Source of the DNA: Ophiothrix spiculata
Taxonomy: Eukaryota > Echinodermata > Ophiuroidea > Amphilepidida > Ophiotrichidae
NCBI GenBank assembly: GCA_000969725.1
Contig: JXSR01S073102.1
Length of the DNA: 29,590 nucleotides
Strand: one strand, 5' to 3'
The notes below the pieces were generated by a model that was given only the letters and a program-made list of their open reading frames with translations, was not told the origin of the DNA and searched no databases. Positions 18,279 through 28,012 of this stretch are shown piece after piece (within the stretch, counting starts at the first letter, position 1; the number at the start of each line of letters is the position of its first letter). The position numbers and the translations under genes were made by a program.

Positions 18279-18433
18279 ATACTGAGAGGTTTTAATCTTA
18301 CAACACAAGTAAACAAACCTTTTTGAATTTTCTACATGTATCACATGTCCTCATCAGATAAAATCCTGTGATGTGGTGAAATTCAAAAAGGTATGTTTTA
18401 CTTGTCTGTAATCCTGTTTAAACCTCTCAGTAT
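18279..18433 (-). repeat. Palindromic repeat with a hammerhead-like hairpin
   Basis: The arms ACTGAGAGGTTTAA, ACAAGTAAA, ACCTTTTTGAATTT pair across about 155 bases. In the loop on the - strand is CTGATGA (18357-18351), a 6-bp hairpin ACATGT-GAT-ACATGT, then GAAA directly before the inner arm. This is arranged like a hammerhead in which the long arms form stem III. The stem II closing pair is G opposite A, and no stem I is apparent, so it may be a decayed or coincidental motif. Confidence 0.55.
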
Positions 18434-18900
18434 GTTTATCAAGCAGCATGTATGAACTTTCATTCAAGCACATTTATGTGGGTTTTTTTGCAAGTTCTTT
18501 CAGAGAGATGCTGTGTTTCAAGCTTTGAAAACTGGAAAAATAAATCAGACACACTTACACTGTACTTGACACCATAACCAATATATTTCAGATTCATATA
18601 ACGTAATATTCATATCACAATTGCTTATAACCCCATAGAGATACAAACAGGCTGGAAATAGTCAAGGAAACGGCTTCCAAAATCTGTTACAACTTAAATT
18701 AGCTAATTTTCCTCAGTAAACCCAAATGATAACTATGATAACATTTGATCCATCAAGATGGACGCTAGCAAGGATGAAAGTCACTGGAGACATAGTTTCC
18801 TGAAAACGTCTAAAAACTTCCTGGAAAAGAACACTTTCCTATTCTTTTATAATTTCCTGAAAACTTGCATCCCTGCTCTAGAAAAAACAACAGCAGTTCT
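18434..18900. other. Intergenic, no gene supported
   Basis: AT-rich. The open frame 18758-19000 (+) begins MDASKDESHW but has no splice support or known motif, and its 3' part enters the repeat at 18908. Confidence 0.5.
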
Positions 18901-18907
18901 AACCTCT

Positions 18908-19433
18908 ACACAGGAAAATTATGCCACTCAAAGATGTCAGTGGCATCTGCCACATTTCATCAAAGTGACATCTGCCAGAATTCAATGCCACTGTCACTAG
19001 GAGATTGAATTTGGTTGCATAAGGCCATTTTGATTTCATGTGGCCACAAACAATTGCACATGGATTTACTGAATCCAAAATAGTTTCTCCGAACTGCTTA
19101 TCGTATTCAGTGAATCTAAACCAACAAGAATCTTTGCATTATATTGTAATTCAAATGATAAAAAAGGACTTAAAGTGAAAATTCTAACATTTCATTAAAA
19201 ACATTACTCACTGGTTTTTAGTTACTGAATAGGCTAAACAGCTAACAGAAACTATTTGGGATTCAGTAAATCCATGTGAAATTGTTTGTGACTGTATGAA
19301 ATCAAAATGGCCATATGCAACCAAATTCAATAGATCTCCTATTGTGTGGTGTCTGTCCTATACTTTACTATCACTCTGGCATCATCTATAACAAAATGTC
19401 ACTGATGTTCTGAGTGGCATAACTTCCCTGTGT
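18908..19433. mobile_element. Inverted-repeat element that received a CACTA-like insertion
   Basis: The left ACACAGG, TTATGCCACTCA, CATCAGTG-type arm (18908-18946) pairs with the inverted right arm (about 19395-19433). The two halves are separated by the 350-bp CACTA-like element plus its 3-bp duplication, leaving an original host of about 173 bp. Host interior words (AGTGGCATCTGCC, AAGTGACATCTGCC) are repeated. Confidence 0.7.
18995..19344. mobile_element. CACTA-like (EnSpm) MITE, copy 2
   Basis: It begins CACTAGGAGATTGAA and ends CTCCTATTG, flanked by TGT (18992-18994) and TGT (19345-19347). It is nearly identical to the copy at 797-1141 in the same orientation, apart from a few substitutions, a 1-base insertion and an extra 4 bases (AGAT) near the right end. 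The canonical CACTA terminus and the exact 3-bp target duplication support the superfamily call. It is younger than the element it sits in. Confidence 0.9.
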
Positions 19434-19529
19434 ACATGTTCACAGATATTTTCCATTCACTAGCAATGTCCGTCTCAATCAAGAGATTTAAAAAGGGGAA
19501 TCTATATTCACTATGACCATCATTAAAAC

Positions 19530-19963
19530 CTATGGTTTGTATGCACAAAACAGGACTAAATTATAGTCCTGGACTAAGTGAAATTTGATTCCTTGAAAAT
19601 AACACATTTTTGGGAGAAATCTAGGGATAATTTGTTATAAAGATTTATACTGAAACTTTAAAATTTGATTCATTTGTCTGTTAGGATATTGCAATTATTT
19701 ACAGAACAAAAATTGGTTTAGTCTGGGACTAACTCTTAATTCTAGTTACTCCTGGACTAAGTCCATTTTTGAATTTTTTGTTCTGAAATAAAAAGAGCCA
19801 ATGCTTTAAAACAGACAAACTATGATCAAGTTACAGGAATATCAGTTTGAAGCTTTAAGCAAGAATATAAATCATATATTCCAAAAAGGAGTTACTTTTC
19901 TAGGGACCAAATTTACTTAGTCGGGTCTAACTTATAGTCCTATTCCATGCATACAGACCTATG
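19530..19963. mobile_element. Inverted-repeat element with TGTATGCA ends and GGACTA words
   Basis: The arms (CCTATGGTTTGTATGCA, AGGACTA, TATAGTCC, GGACTAAG on the left; the inverted series on the right) span about 45-50 bp each. A second nested inverted repeat near the middle (CAGAACAAAAATT with AATTTTTTGTTCTG) carries GGACTAA phrases too. The interior is non-coding. Confidence 0.7.
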
Positions 19964-20226
19964 GGATGGCGGCCATCTTGATCGTCTTTGGTGGAGGTGA
20001 GTTATTATGCCTCTGGTATCGAAATTACAGGGAAATTAGCATATATCTAGCTAAGCCAAAGTCGAAATAGATGCAATGGGAAATGCATATATAGTTTGAA
20101 CACAATTTTTGTCATTATGTATCTACAATCTTAGCAAAAAGTTGTTGGAACACTTTAGTGTACACAACTGCAAAACTAAATCAATAAGTCCATTGAATAG
20201 CTGTTAACATTAGGCTACTTTTCCCT
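19964..20226. other. Intergenic with a GATGGCGGCCATC palindrome
   Basis: GGGATGGCGGCCATCTTGATC at 19964-19985 (shown in part: GATGGCGGCCATC) includes a YY1-like core on both strands, followed by GGAGGTGAGT. CCTATGGGATGGCGGC also occurs inverted at 15182-15197. No coding frame is supported. Confidence 0.35.
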
Positions 20227-20308
20227 TCCCCCTTCCCCATCATTCAATGTTGCGACACCAAAATCACGCGGATTTCCAATGCCGCAACATTGAACGGGGG
20301 AGCGGGGG
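20227..20308. repeat. Inverted repeat around ATTCAATGTTGCG
   Basis: CCCCCTTCCCC, then ATTCAATGTTGCG on the left, pairs with CGCAACATTGAACGGGGG on the right, with a loop of about 25 bases. The CpG content is above the local background. It may be a short MITE. Confidence 0.6.
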
Positions 20309-20419
20309 TACACTTACGCTTAAAATAAACACAGGTGTTCCAAAACTTTTTGCGAGGATTGTAGCTATTGGGCTTGTTTCCAAACAATAACACAGCTCCA
20401 TATGCGACAACTACATGGC

Positions 20420-20695
20420 TATAGACCTTTTCAAACCGATCTTTTCCGAAGATACCCGAAAGCTTGAACAAATTCCGATCGTTTCCGGGAAATAAACAGT
20501 ACCTCTGTGCCTCATCTTTTGACAAAGTTCGACACTTCGACAGTATGTTTCCAACAACGACGAACGTTGCCGTTTTTATCGTGCACTTTTGCTGTACTAT
20601 TTCATTTTATTTCATTGTCGTCTGCCGACTGCAACTGCTGTGGCACGTGACCATGTTTTCCGAAGTTTTCTGATCGCTGTTTGAAAAGGTCTATA
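20420..20695. mobile_element. MITE with TATAGACCTTTTCAAAC termini
   Basis: The left TATAGACCTTTTCAAAC (20420) pairs with GTTTGAAAAGGTCTATA (to 20695). The repeat extends to GATC and TTCCGAA inside. The 276-bp element is CpG-rich compared with neighbours, suggesting a young insertion or a captured GC-richer segment. TA at both borders fits a TA target. Two opposite open frames across it are shadows. Confidence 0.8.
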
Positions 20696-20994
20696 TAGAT
20701 CCCCCTTTTTTAAATCTTGACCACAAGACAGATGATACCTTTGGCAACATTCACTTACATTCTGTAAAGATATTTCAAACATAAAATTAATGGCACATTT
20801 TAAAAATTGGAATGAGTATCATTCACATTCATAGAAGGTACAGGTATGTGTGGCCTCCAGGATCCCCCATTCAAGTCTCCTTTTCTGCTATCCAGGAGGC
20901 CCATTTCTAGATTACTAGTTCTGTAAAAAATATTTACATAAAGAGTGTTTATATTTGATCTATCAACATAACAAAAATTAATAAGGATGTATGA

Positions 20995-21514
20995 ACACTC
21001 CCGGTCAAAAGTGTTTGCGCACGCTTAAATACGGGCAAAAACCTAATTATTATATCAACGACCAAAACTCTGAAAAAAATCATGTTTTTAGCCAAACGTA
21101 TCCAATATAAATAATCCATGTTTCCTCTGATATTCGATATTCCATAACCATAAAAATGACCGATTTCCTGCAGCATATACAAATACACCACACACACTTT
21201 TTTGATATGTACTTATGTAGTGTATTACTCAATGCTGGTTATCACCGTGTAACCGTAAAGAACATTTTCAGGTTATAAGTTTTCCAACAAGTGTGCAGTT
21301 ATGTATTTAAAATCCATTTTGAAATGTGCAGAAGAAAGTAAACAGCATGTTTAGTACGCACTATATTCAAAAATGCGGTGAATGAAATTCATGTTGATTT
21401 GTTAGATCTATATGTAAAATATAAAACCCGGGAAAAAATGATGCAAATGATGAACGGTTCTCCAGATATGGCTGGTTAAAGGTTTTGTGTGCGAACACTT
21501 TTGACTGGGAGTGT
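20995..21514. mobile_element. Tc1/mariner-like non-autonomous element
   Basis: The inverted ends ACACTCCCGGTCAAAAGTG (20995) and CACTTTTGACTGGGAGTGT (to 21514), with TA-rich flanks (GTAT left, ATATG right), resemble the CNGTCAAAAGT-type termini of Tc1/mariner elements. The element is about 520 bp. No DDE transposase frame is seen. The - strand frame at 20949-21197 is not transposase-like. Confidence 0.7.
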
Positions 21515-22520
21515 ATATGTACCCGAAATAGGAAGTCCCAGGAGGTTTGCACACTTGGCTATACCCACCCGGTCCAAACCCCTCTGGAAAGGACCAAACA
21601 AATTTCCAAAATCCACCCTTAAATGGCATAAGATACCAAAGGCATTCTTTATGAGGCAAATGGAACTACAAGTTTTGCACACCATAAATAGTGCCAGATC
21701 TGTAAGAGTTTGGACATAATACCTAAGCATAAGAAAAATTGGGTATCATATGAAATAAGCTGTTGTGGCATAATGGATTGGTTGTGATTGAGTTCTGTGA
21801 TTTTGCCGCTCCCGATTCGTTGCTGATCTTACCATAACCGGGCCACCAGTTTCAGACCGGCCCGATTGAATCAGCCTATCCTTACTGAAATTATGGGTAA
21901 ATTTAATACAGCATTTCTAGATTTTCAAAGTTTGAAATACACACTTGTTCTAAAACATGCATCATGGAAATTTTATTTCCTGGGAAAACACCACAACCTA
22001 ACCACTATAAAAACAATATGATTTTATAACCGCACAGGATGCTTAATTGGATTGCCGCAGGAAACTGTCATGCCTGTTATACAGTAAGGAAAATAATGCC
22101 CTAGGGCGGGGTCTCACAAACTGGTATAAATATATATTTATTTGCCTGCCTTCTGAGAATTTTTGTGTATGTTAATTCATGTATTTTTGTCACAGATTAA
22201 AAAAATCTTTTTCAAAAGTTGCCTAAATTGGGTGTATTTGGGAATTTTGCACCAAAACCATCCATTTCCAACAAAATTGTGTGCTTTTTTATCACAACTG
22301 GTATACTGATGGGCAGGTAATTGAGCCAAAAATAGGTATGGCGATGGTCTGATCTTAAAACAGTCCACTAGGCACATTCACATACACATTTTTGATGGAC
22401 CCCACCCAAAATTATTTCTGTGTTTATATCAACTATCTTTACAAATGAAAGCAGTGTTATCTGGCTTCCGCAAGCTTCCTCTGAGTTTCAATTGATATAT
22501 TTTACAGAATTGTTATTTCA
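21515..22520. other. Intergenic, a GC-richer patch and a hairpin, no gene called
   Basis: A moderately GC-rich stretch at 21530-21720 has overlapping open frames on both strands but none with a known motif. At 21775-21870 a TGGCATAATGG-like word (weak A-box) is followed by a hairpin CGGGCC with GGCCCG (21838-21865); this could be a decayed tRNA-derived repeat, but the B-box is poor. GCCCTAGGGC at about 22100 is a 10-bp palindrome. Confidence 0.35.
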
Positions 22521-22523
22521 AGT

Positions 22524-22750
22524 TGTAAATGTTCCTGTTGTTTTTACCAACGTTTAATTTGCATACTTGTACCTGATATTTTTCAAAGCTACCATCACCT
22601 TAATGATGAAAACAATAATATTTTACATGTGTTTTCTCCATTTGTAAATGTTCCTGGTGGATTTTTAGAAAAAGTGTTGATTTTTCACCTACTTTAATTC
22701 ACATACATATACCAGATGGTTTTAAAAACTACCATCTCGTTAATGATGAA
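22524..22750 (+). repeat. Two-copy tandem repeat of about 117 bp
   Basis: Copy 1 starts near 22524 and copy 2 near 22641. Both run TTGTAAATGTTCCTG, then ACCTNATTTAATT-like words, then CTACCATC, then TTAATGATGAAAAC. Copy 2 ends in a hairpin, CTCGTTAATGATGAAAACGAG (in part). The copies are diverged. Confidence 0.75.
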
Positions 22751-23670
22751 AACGAGAATAAATAGAGTGCAGAACCAACCAGCCCCAGGTTTCATAGCAT
22801 GGACACCGAAACCAGCTAGCCTCACATTCCAATAATTTTGTTTACATTGTTAAAGAAACAGTGGCATTCAGTTTATAATTGAATTGCAATATTACTAGGA
22901 CCAACCTTGAACCAACTACTTTACCATATCTTTTAAAGGGCCCAGGATCCTGCTTCAAGTCTCTGTGGGACATGCAATGCCAAAAAAAGTCCACAGAATA
23001 AGACGAGGCAAAAACATCATTAGTGGTCATGTTGATTTATCAGCATGACCTGGAATTTCTTTTCATTAATATACAATTCTGCATGCGCCGCTTATGAACT
23101 TTGAAAATAATGGTGCATCACAAATAAATATTGAATGTGTTCTTCCCCTTCCCATTACACTTGGCATTCATTTTATCAACATTATGTTCATTTCCCGAGC
23201 CCTTTAAGAAAACATGATTAGATAAAACATTTACAACAGTTATGAGAATGTAGATACATGTAAGCTTTTGGTGGTATCAAAATCTTCTATCTGATAAGAG
23301 ATTGGAAGACCCAAACGGGTCATGCGCCATGTTTTTGTTTGTTTGTTTGTTTTTGTATGACCATCACAGCTGGCTATTATATCCCATATTTTACTATCTT
23401 GCTATATGCACTGCACTCATCACTCTTTTGCACTTTTCAGTTTTTTTGTTTTTTTCTGAGACCAGAATACCAGTTTCTGCTGAGAAACCATGTAACCAGT
23501 AGCATCTCTGAGATAGCATGACTGGATAAGGTACATTTCAAGCAGCAACTGAAACAGTTTTACTTTTACTTAGTACTGGATACAAGAGATCTATGATTCA
23601 TCAACTTTGAAGTAAAAACCAAACTATTATTGAAATCATTGAATTTCCAACAAATCAAAGGTAATGAGAG
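22751..23670. other. Intergenic, no gene seen; short (TTTG)n tract
   Basis: A GTTTGTTTGTTTGTTTTTG microsatellite lies at about 23336-23355. ACCCAAACGGGT near 23309 is a small palindrome. Open frames near 23302-23521 cross the microsatellite and lack support. Confidence 0.45.
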
Positions 23671-24510
23671 CGTGTGCGACTACGCATTGATAACGAAACT
23701 GCACTGCGCGTGTCTTGATTGGTTGTTTGACGCGGTGATGGCGTGAAAAGAAATTATTTTTGCACTACGCTAGTCATACATATATCTTTACTGCACGCAT
23801 TTGCCGCGTTCAAATTGTCATGACTTGTAGGACATTTGTGATGACTCACACCGAAAAGGGGGACTTTGCGACGATCTGCAGACTGAGATATTAGGCTTTG
23901 AAGTTGAGAAGTGGTAAAATGTTCGTCTGGGGTGAATTTGAGATTTTGTGATATTATGAATCTTCAAAGCTTTAAAAATCTTCCTACCAATCCGTTTTCT
24001 ATAAAATTGCGAAAAAGATGATTTTGTGACAATTTTCTAACACCGTGTCAATCACCTTTTTCTAAATTTTGTGATCGGAAGAAAAAACATCCTCGGAAAC
24101 AGGCCGTTTTCTCAGCTCAAATTTTCACTTCTCTGACCGACTGTCCTAGGTATATGATTAAAGATATGTATCTTGACAATGTCTGTGTCAAATTTGATGA
24201 TGATTGAGTGCTCGTTGCTAAGGAGATTTTGTGTATAGTTGAATAGTAATCAATAAAATTGATGCTTTCACAAACCCAAACTTTAAAGCCTGTTTTCTCC
24301 AATTGCTATTTTTGAAAAGTGATCAACACTCTCTTACTAAAATAGCCATATCTTCGGAACGGATTGTTGTATTGAAATTTTTGAGGTACCAAATTACTTG
24401 TGAAACTCTAAGCTTTCACATGATGCCAAAAACTAAATTTTGATGTCGGAACCAAAGTTCCCCCTTTCGGTGTGAGTCATCACATTTAATGATTTCAATA
24501 ATACACAACA
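23671..24510 (+). repeat. Dispersed repeat, copy B (interrupted by an insertion)
   Basis: This is homologous to copy A at 16887-17075, with more CpG sites retained (GTGTGCGACTACGC, GACGCGG, GCGTGAAAAG). It is split by the 646-bp element at 23838-24483. After the insertion it resumes with AATGATTTCAATAATACACA. Copy B may continue to about 24640, where copy A no longer matches. Confidence 0.75.
23838..24483. mobile_element. Inverted-repeat element inserted in copy B
   Basis: The left GTGATGACTCACACCGAAAA and GGGGGACTTTG pair with the inverted right end CAAAGTTCCCCC, TTTCGGTGTGAGTCATCAC over about 30 bp. ATTT flanks both sides (23834-23837 and 24484-24487). Copy A at 16887-17075 lacks it, so the boundaries are supported by an empty paralogous site. 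The interior is non-coding. Confidence 0.85.
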
Positions 24511-25135
24511 AAATTACGCAGCACATTTACGTTGCAAAGAGTGCATCCATACTGTTGAGAATATTCTCAATAAGGTGACAATAGGCGACAACTCCTCATG
24601 CAATGATGAAACTGGCGTTATCATTGAAACATTTATGGTGTATTCGGAATCTAGCGATTTCATCACTGCAACATCGTTCAATGCTACTGATACAAGAATT
24701 TGGATTTTAGATTTTAAAGCGCACTTCTAGTAGCATGTGTAAAGATTGCGTATGAAATCTCTGAATTCTGAATGCAGCAATTGTTTTTACTTCAAGATTG
24801 ATGGAGTATATTCCGAATTTGTTATAGAACAGTATTTTGATTATATACAGAGGTATATTCACCACATCATAAAATTCTAGTCACTTTATATTCTCAAAAT
24901 TGTGTACACACTGAAAATTTACGGTTTAGATATATATGGAATTACAAAGTCTACCGAATTAAGATTCTGAAAATTCATTTGAAATATACAACGCATTGCA
25001 TGAACATGTGTGGTCAACGACAATACCAGTTTACATTGATCATTGAACTTTATGCTCTGACATATCCCTTTCTCCGTGGGGGTAGATATGGATGCACCGA
25101 TATTCAAAAGAGAATATTATGCTGGAATACAAAAA
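24511..25135. other. Intergenic, no gene supported
   Basis: Contains GAGAATATTCTC near 24580 (12-bp palindrome) and GAATCTAGCGATTTCATCA. Opposite open frames at 24919-25173 show no motif. Confidence 0.45.
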
Positions 25136-25139
25136 CTCA

Positions 25140-25683
25140 GGCACTCAAGTATAATGTTGCAGGCATAGCGTGACCAGTTTGTCAAAACACCCCTTAAAGG
25201 GTGATTGTTTCTAAAGCCAAAATATACCCTTTTTCCCCTATTCACACCCTAAGTCCGGATTTTCCGATACAGTTTTCACAATAGGGTTTATAAAAGTACC
25301 CAATTTCTTTAAAATGGCTGTTTTTGATACCCTAAAGAGTATCACCGGATTCACCCTTCAATCCTAAAAAAACAATTGAAATCCACAGCCAGCAACCAAC
25401 ACTCAACAGGGATGGAGGATATGAACAGCCGGCCATCTACGATGATCTGCTGTCACATGACCGCCCTAGCAGGTGGTCATGTGACTAGGAGCGATTCACA
25501 CTCACGCTGAATGAAGGGATCGTGATGATCCCGCAAGCTACGTGCTGCAAAAAGAATGACTCTGAAAAGGTATCTATTTCAATTTTATGATCATGACGGA
25601 GTCCAATATCAGTATACACGCTGCTGACCCTAATTCACCTTTTTCTTGGTCATGCTATGCCTGCAACATTATACTTTAGTGCC
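25140..25683. mobile_element. Inverted-repeat element enclosing a retroelement fragment
   Basis: Terminal repeats of about 37 bp: GGCACT, then AAGTATAATGTTGCAGG, then CATAGCGTGACCA on the left; TGGTCATGCTATG, CCTGCAACATTATACTT, AGTGCC on the right. The 544-bp element holds ACCCTTTTTCCCCTATTC-type sequence and the GIY-YIG remnant at 25366-25488. Either the inverted ends belong to a Penelope-like element's complex termini, or a DNA element captured the fragment. Confidence 0.75.
25366..25488 (+). pseudogene. GIY-YIG endonuclease C-terminal fragment of a reverse-transcriptase element, copy 2
   Basis: The open frame reads KKTIEIHSQQPTLNRDGGYE, then QPAIYDDLLSHDR, and stops at TAG (25486-25488). 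The pattern IEIxxxxPTxNRDGGYxxPxIYDxLL is the conserved end of GIY-YIG domains attached to reverse transcriptases (Penelope-like). Only about 40 codons remain, but they are intact. The last codons overlap a near-perfect hairpin (GTCACATGACC with GGTCATGTGAC, about 25453-25486). Confidence 0.65.
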
Positions 25684-25906
25684 CCTTCCGGGACAAAAAC
25701 ACAGAAAACAGGTTCCTTTTCACAAAGAGGCAAAAAAAGGTATTTTTGATGCTAACAAAAAATGTGCTAGTGGCAAGGGATTTTTTACAAACCATAAATA
25801 TTAGATTTTAAAATCTTAATCCTTGATCAGGGTTTTATCTTTTGCTGAAATTGAAAGATCCAAGCTTAGCACATGAAACTAATAAAAACTAGTACAAATC
25901 TACCAC
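25684..25906. other. Spacer, no feature seen
   Basis: AT-rich spacer between two repeat elements. GGGACAAAAACACAGAAAAC and similar A-rich words only. Confidence 0.4.
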
Positions 25907-26635
25907 TGACCCCAGGCACTGCCGTTTGAAATTAGCAGGGGCTCAATATGTAGCTCTCCTGGAGCTTTTTAGGGGAGCGGTAGAAGAGCAATTAGAAAAG
26001 CTCTTCTGGAGTAAATGAGGGGAGCGATCTGTATTATTAATAAAATTAGTGAATCATAATTGTTTTATATATTTAACATTATGCTAAGGGACTTCTTTGC
26101 AGCCCCACGGATCCGGTCATCTCTCTGACTCTTTACGTTCTGGATTTGACGACGACATACCACACATCACACAACACAGTCCCATCTTTCTCTTCCTTTT
26201 TAAATCCTATGTCTTGTAATTTCCAATTACGAAAAGAAGACAAAAGCACTTTATATGATTTAGGCATGATTTGTCATTAGAAATCGGGATCCGTGGAACT
26301 GCAAACAATCGTGAATTATCACCCGAAAACACCAGCTTTTATACCAGATGCAAAATCACAACAAACACGAGTTCACATCGTGTTCCTTTTCGTACATGTT
26401 TCCGATGTGTATAGCATAAACGCTAATGGACGAACACAACAACTTCCGATCATAAACCGCGCGGTGGTTGAACATTTCATTCCATGTCACTTGTGTAAAT
26501 AAAATTTCTTTTAAAAAGACAACGCGGTACGTATCATTCAAGGCGCGCGATAAATCGCGCTCTCATAAAGCAATTCAGGCGCGCAAGGGCGCTCAATCGA
26601 TCTCGCGCGCCTCAAACGGCAGTGCCTGTGACCCA
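25907..26635. mobile_element. Composite inverted element with GGCACTGCCGTTTGA ends
   Basis: CAGGCACTGCCGTTTGA (25913-25929) and TCAAACGGCAGTGCCTG (26612-26628) are perfect inverted repeats. Next to them, the left half (CTCTCCTGGAGCTTTTTAGG) and right half (inverted GAGCGCCCTTGCGCGCCTGA) look like diverged copies of one family in opposite orientation. The right half is strongly CpG-rich. A second inverted pair is nested at 26096-26305. An open frame 26468-26662 (+) is a shadow of the GC-rich arm. Confidence 0.7.
26096..26305. mobile_element. Nested inverted-repeat element with TTTGCAG..CCACGGATCC ends
   Basis: TTTGCAGCCCCACGGATCC (26096-26114) and GGATCCGTGGAACTGCAAA (26287-26305) form a 19-bp inverted repeat with two mismatches. 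It lies within the larger inverted element, so it is probably a later insertion. No clear target duplication is visible. Confidence 0.65.
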
Positions 26636-26826
26636 GCTTTGCAGAACAAAAATCCAAGTTAAGGTATAATTTTTAGGGGTAATTCTCCTGCATGATATCC
26701 ATTTTTGACTTCATTACAAACTAATAGTCAAACTGCTATAAAGCAGTTGTTTATGGCACTTAAACATTTATGTATATATACAAATATAGTTATATCTTGA
26801 GGGATCGTGTGGAATCTATTAGCCCA

Positions 26827-26916
26827 GAGGTGAACTGGAGGATGTGGGGTACTATTTTCCCCAAGACCGAAGACCAAGGAAAAATAATACCCCACGCCCT
26901 CTAGTTCACATACCTC
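26827..26916. mobile_element. Foldback MITE of about 90 bp
   Basis: GAGGTGAACTGGAGG, TGTGGGGTACTATTTTCC pair with GGAAAAATAATACCCCAC, CCCTCTAGTTCACATACCTC. The loop is CCAAGACCGAAGACCAA-like. The overlapping 107-codon (-) and 64-codon (+) open frames at 26728-27051 cross the palindrome and are not called as genes. Confidence 0.8.
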
Positions 26917-27710
26917 AAAACAGCGATATTTTCTGCATTGCAAGAATAAACAGGGGAAAACTGAATATCGATGTGTTGAGAAAACCTGAGCTGATCGATA
27001 ACTATACACTACATTGTATTTCAACTGCAAATTTTTGAGATGATTGAACAAAATCTACAACAATTTGTATTTTGTAATAATTTAAAAAAAAAAATGAAAA
27101 GTATCTTTCAATGTACATGTATTGAGGTAATCAGAGGCGATAACTGCACACATTGGGTCAATACCTAAATGCAAGGTTTTCAGGTTGGCATTTAAAGGTT
27201 GGTTTTGGAATAAAGTTCAAGTTTTGACCAAATTGACCACATGACAATTTTTGTAATTTGTTCAGACAGGGTGATTTATAGACCAGCAACATAAAAAGCT
27301 GAATAGGTGCTTAAAAGCAAACCGGCTCATCGGGTATATGGTTCCCATAAATATGGCTCGTTGGGTTCAAAGGGTTAAATTTGTATGTTTTCAAAGGAAA
27401 ATCTAGTTCTCCCATTTCTTATTTTAGGATCATTATAGCCTGTGATGCATTATGGGCAATGTTCGATGCACAGCTGATATCTACTCTAAATCTCTGCTTA
27501 AAATATGTGACCCTATATCCTCAAAAACCTAAATTGACTAAAAGCGATATCAAATAATAAAATAATCAAATTCTGCTTCCAATTTTGACAACAAAATATG
27601 AAAAGCTTTCCCCTTATAGGTACTCAGTACCTTTGTAATAAAATCTATAAAAAATATACAAATATTATTATAAGTACTTCTCATAAAACTTGATTACCTA
27701 ATTATAGACA
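26917..27710 (-). other. Region downstream of MPST, probably including its 3' UTR
   Basis: AT-rich sequence after the MPST stop on the - strand. No clear - strand AATAAA or ATTAAA signal is seen in 27000-27710, so the transcript end is undefined. No exon was recognised. Confidence 0.4.
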
Positions 27711-28012
27711 TCACTTTGCAGAGCCTTTAAAGAATAGCTGCGGTGCTTTGAACTTATTCTTGGTGTAGAATTCTTCCCAAGCGCCGTCAAATATCGCGAC
27801 GTCTTCCTTCCCTGCGATGTACGCCCCTAATGCAAGACAGCAAGCCGATACGCCAGATCCACACGTTGACATCAGAGGCTTGCTGAGGTCAATGCCCATT
27901 TCTTCAAACATGGTTTTCATTTCCTCGGCACTCTTGAAAAGCCGCTTTTCCTGGTCAAAAATGTTTGGGAATGGTATGTTGATACTATGCAAAATGTGCC
28001 CTGGATCTACAC
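27711..28012 (-). CDS. MPST: 3-mercaptopyruvate sulfurtransferase (MPST), last coding exon
   Basis: On the - strand the acceptor TTTTTGTATCTCGTAG ends at 28013 and the exon starts at 28012 with GT completing a codon begun in the previous exon. It reads VDPGHILHSINIPF through the active-site loop CGSGVSACCLALGAY, then DVAIFDGAWEEFY and a short Lys-rich end, with TGA at 27711-27713. This is the C-terminal rhodanese domain. The catalytic Cys is followed by Gly-Ser, the mercaptopyruvate sulfurtransferase signature, rather than Arg-Lys as in thiosulfate sulfurtransferase; the usual Thr of CGSGVTA is Ser here. The enzyme transfers sulfur from 3-mercaptopyruvate and can yield H2S; it acts in cytosol and mitochondria. 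Upstream exons lie beyond the window. The ending ...KGSAK has no recognisable targeting peptide. Confidence 0.93.

Noticed and set aside
21775..21870. Possible tRNA-derived SINE with an A-box-like TGGCATAATGG.
   Set aside because: The B-box is poor and no tRNA fold is visible.
26728..27051. 107-codon - strand frame.
   Set aside because: It crosses a foldback MITE and has no conserved motif or splice context.
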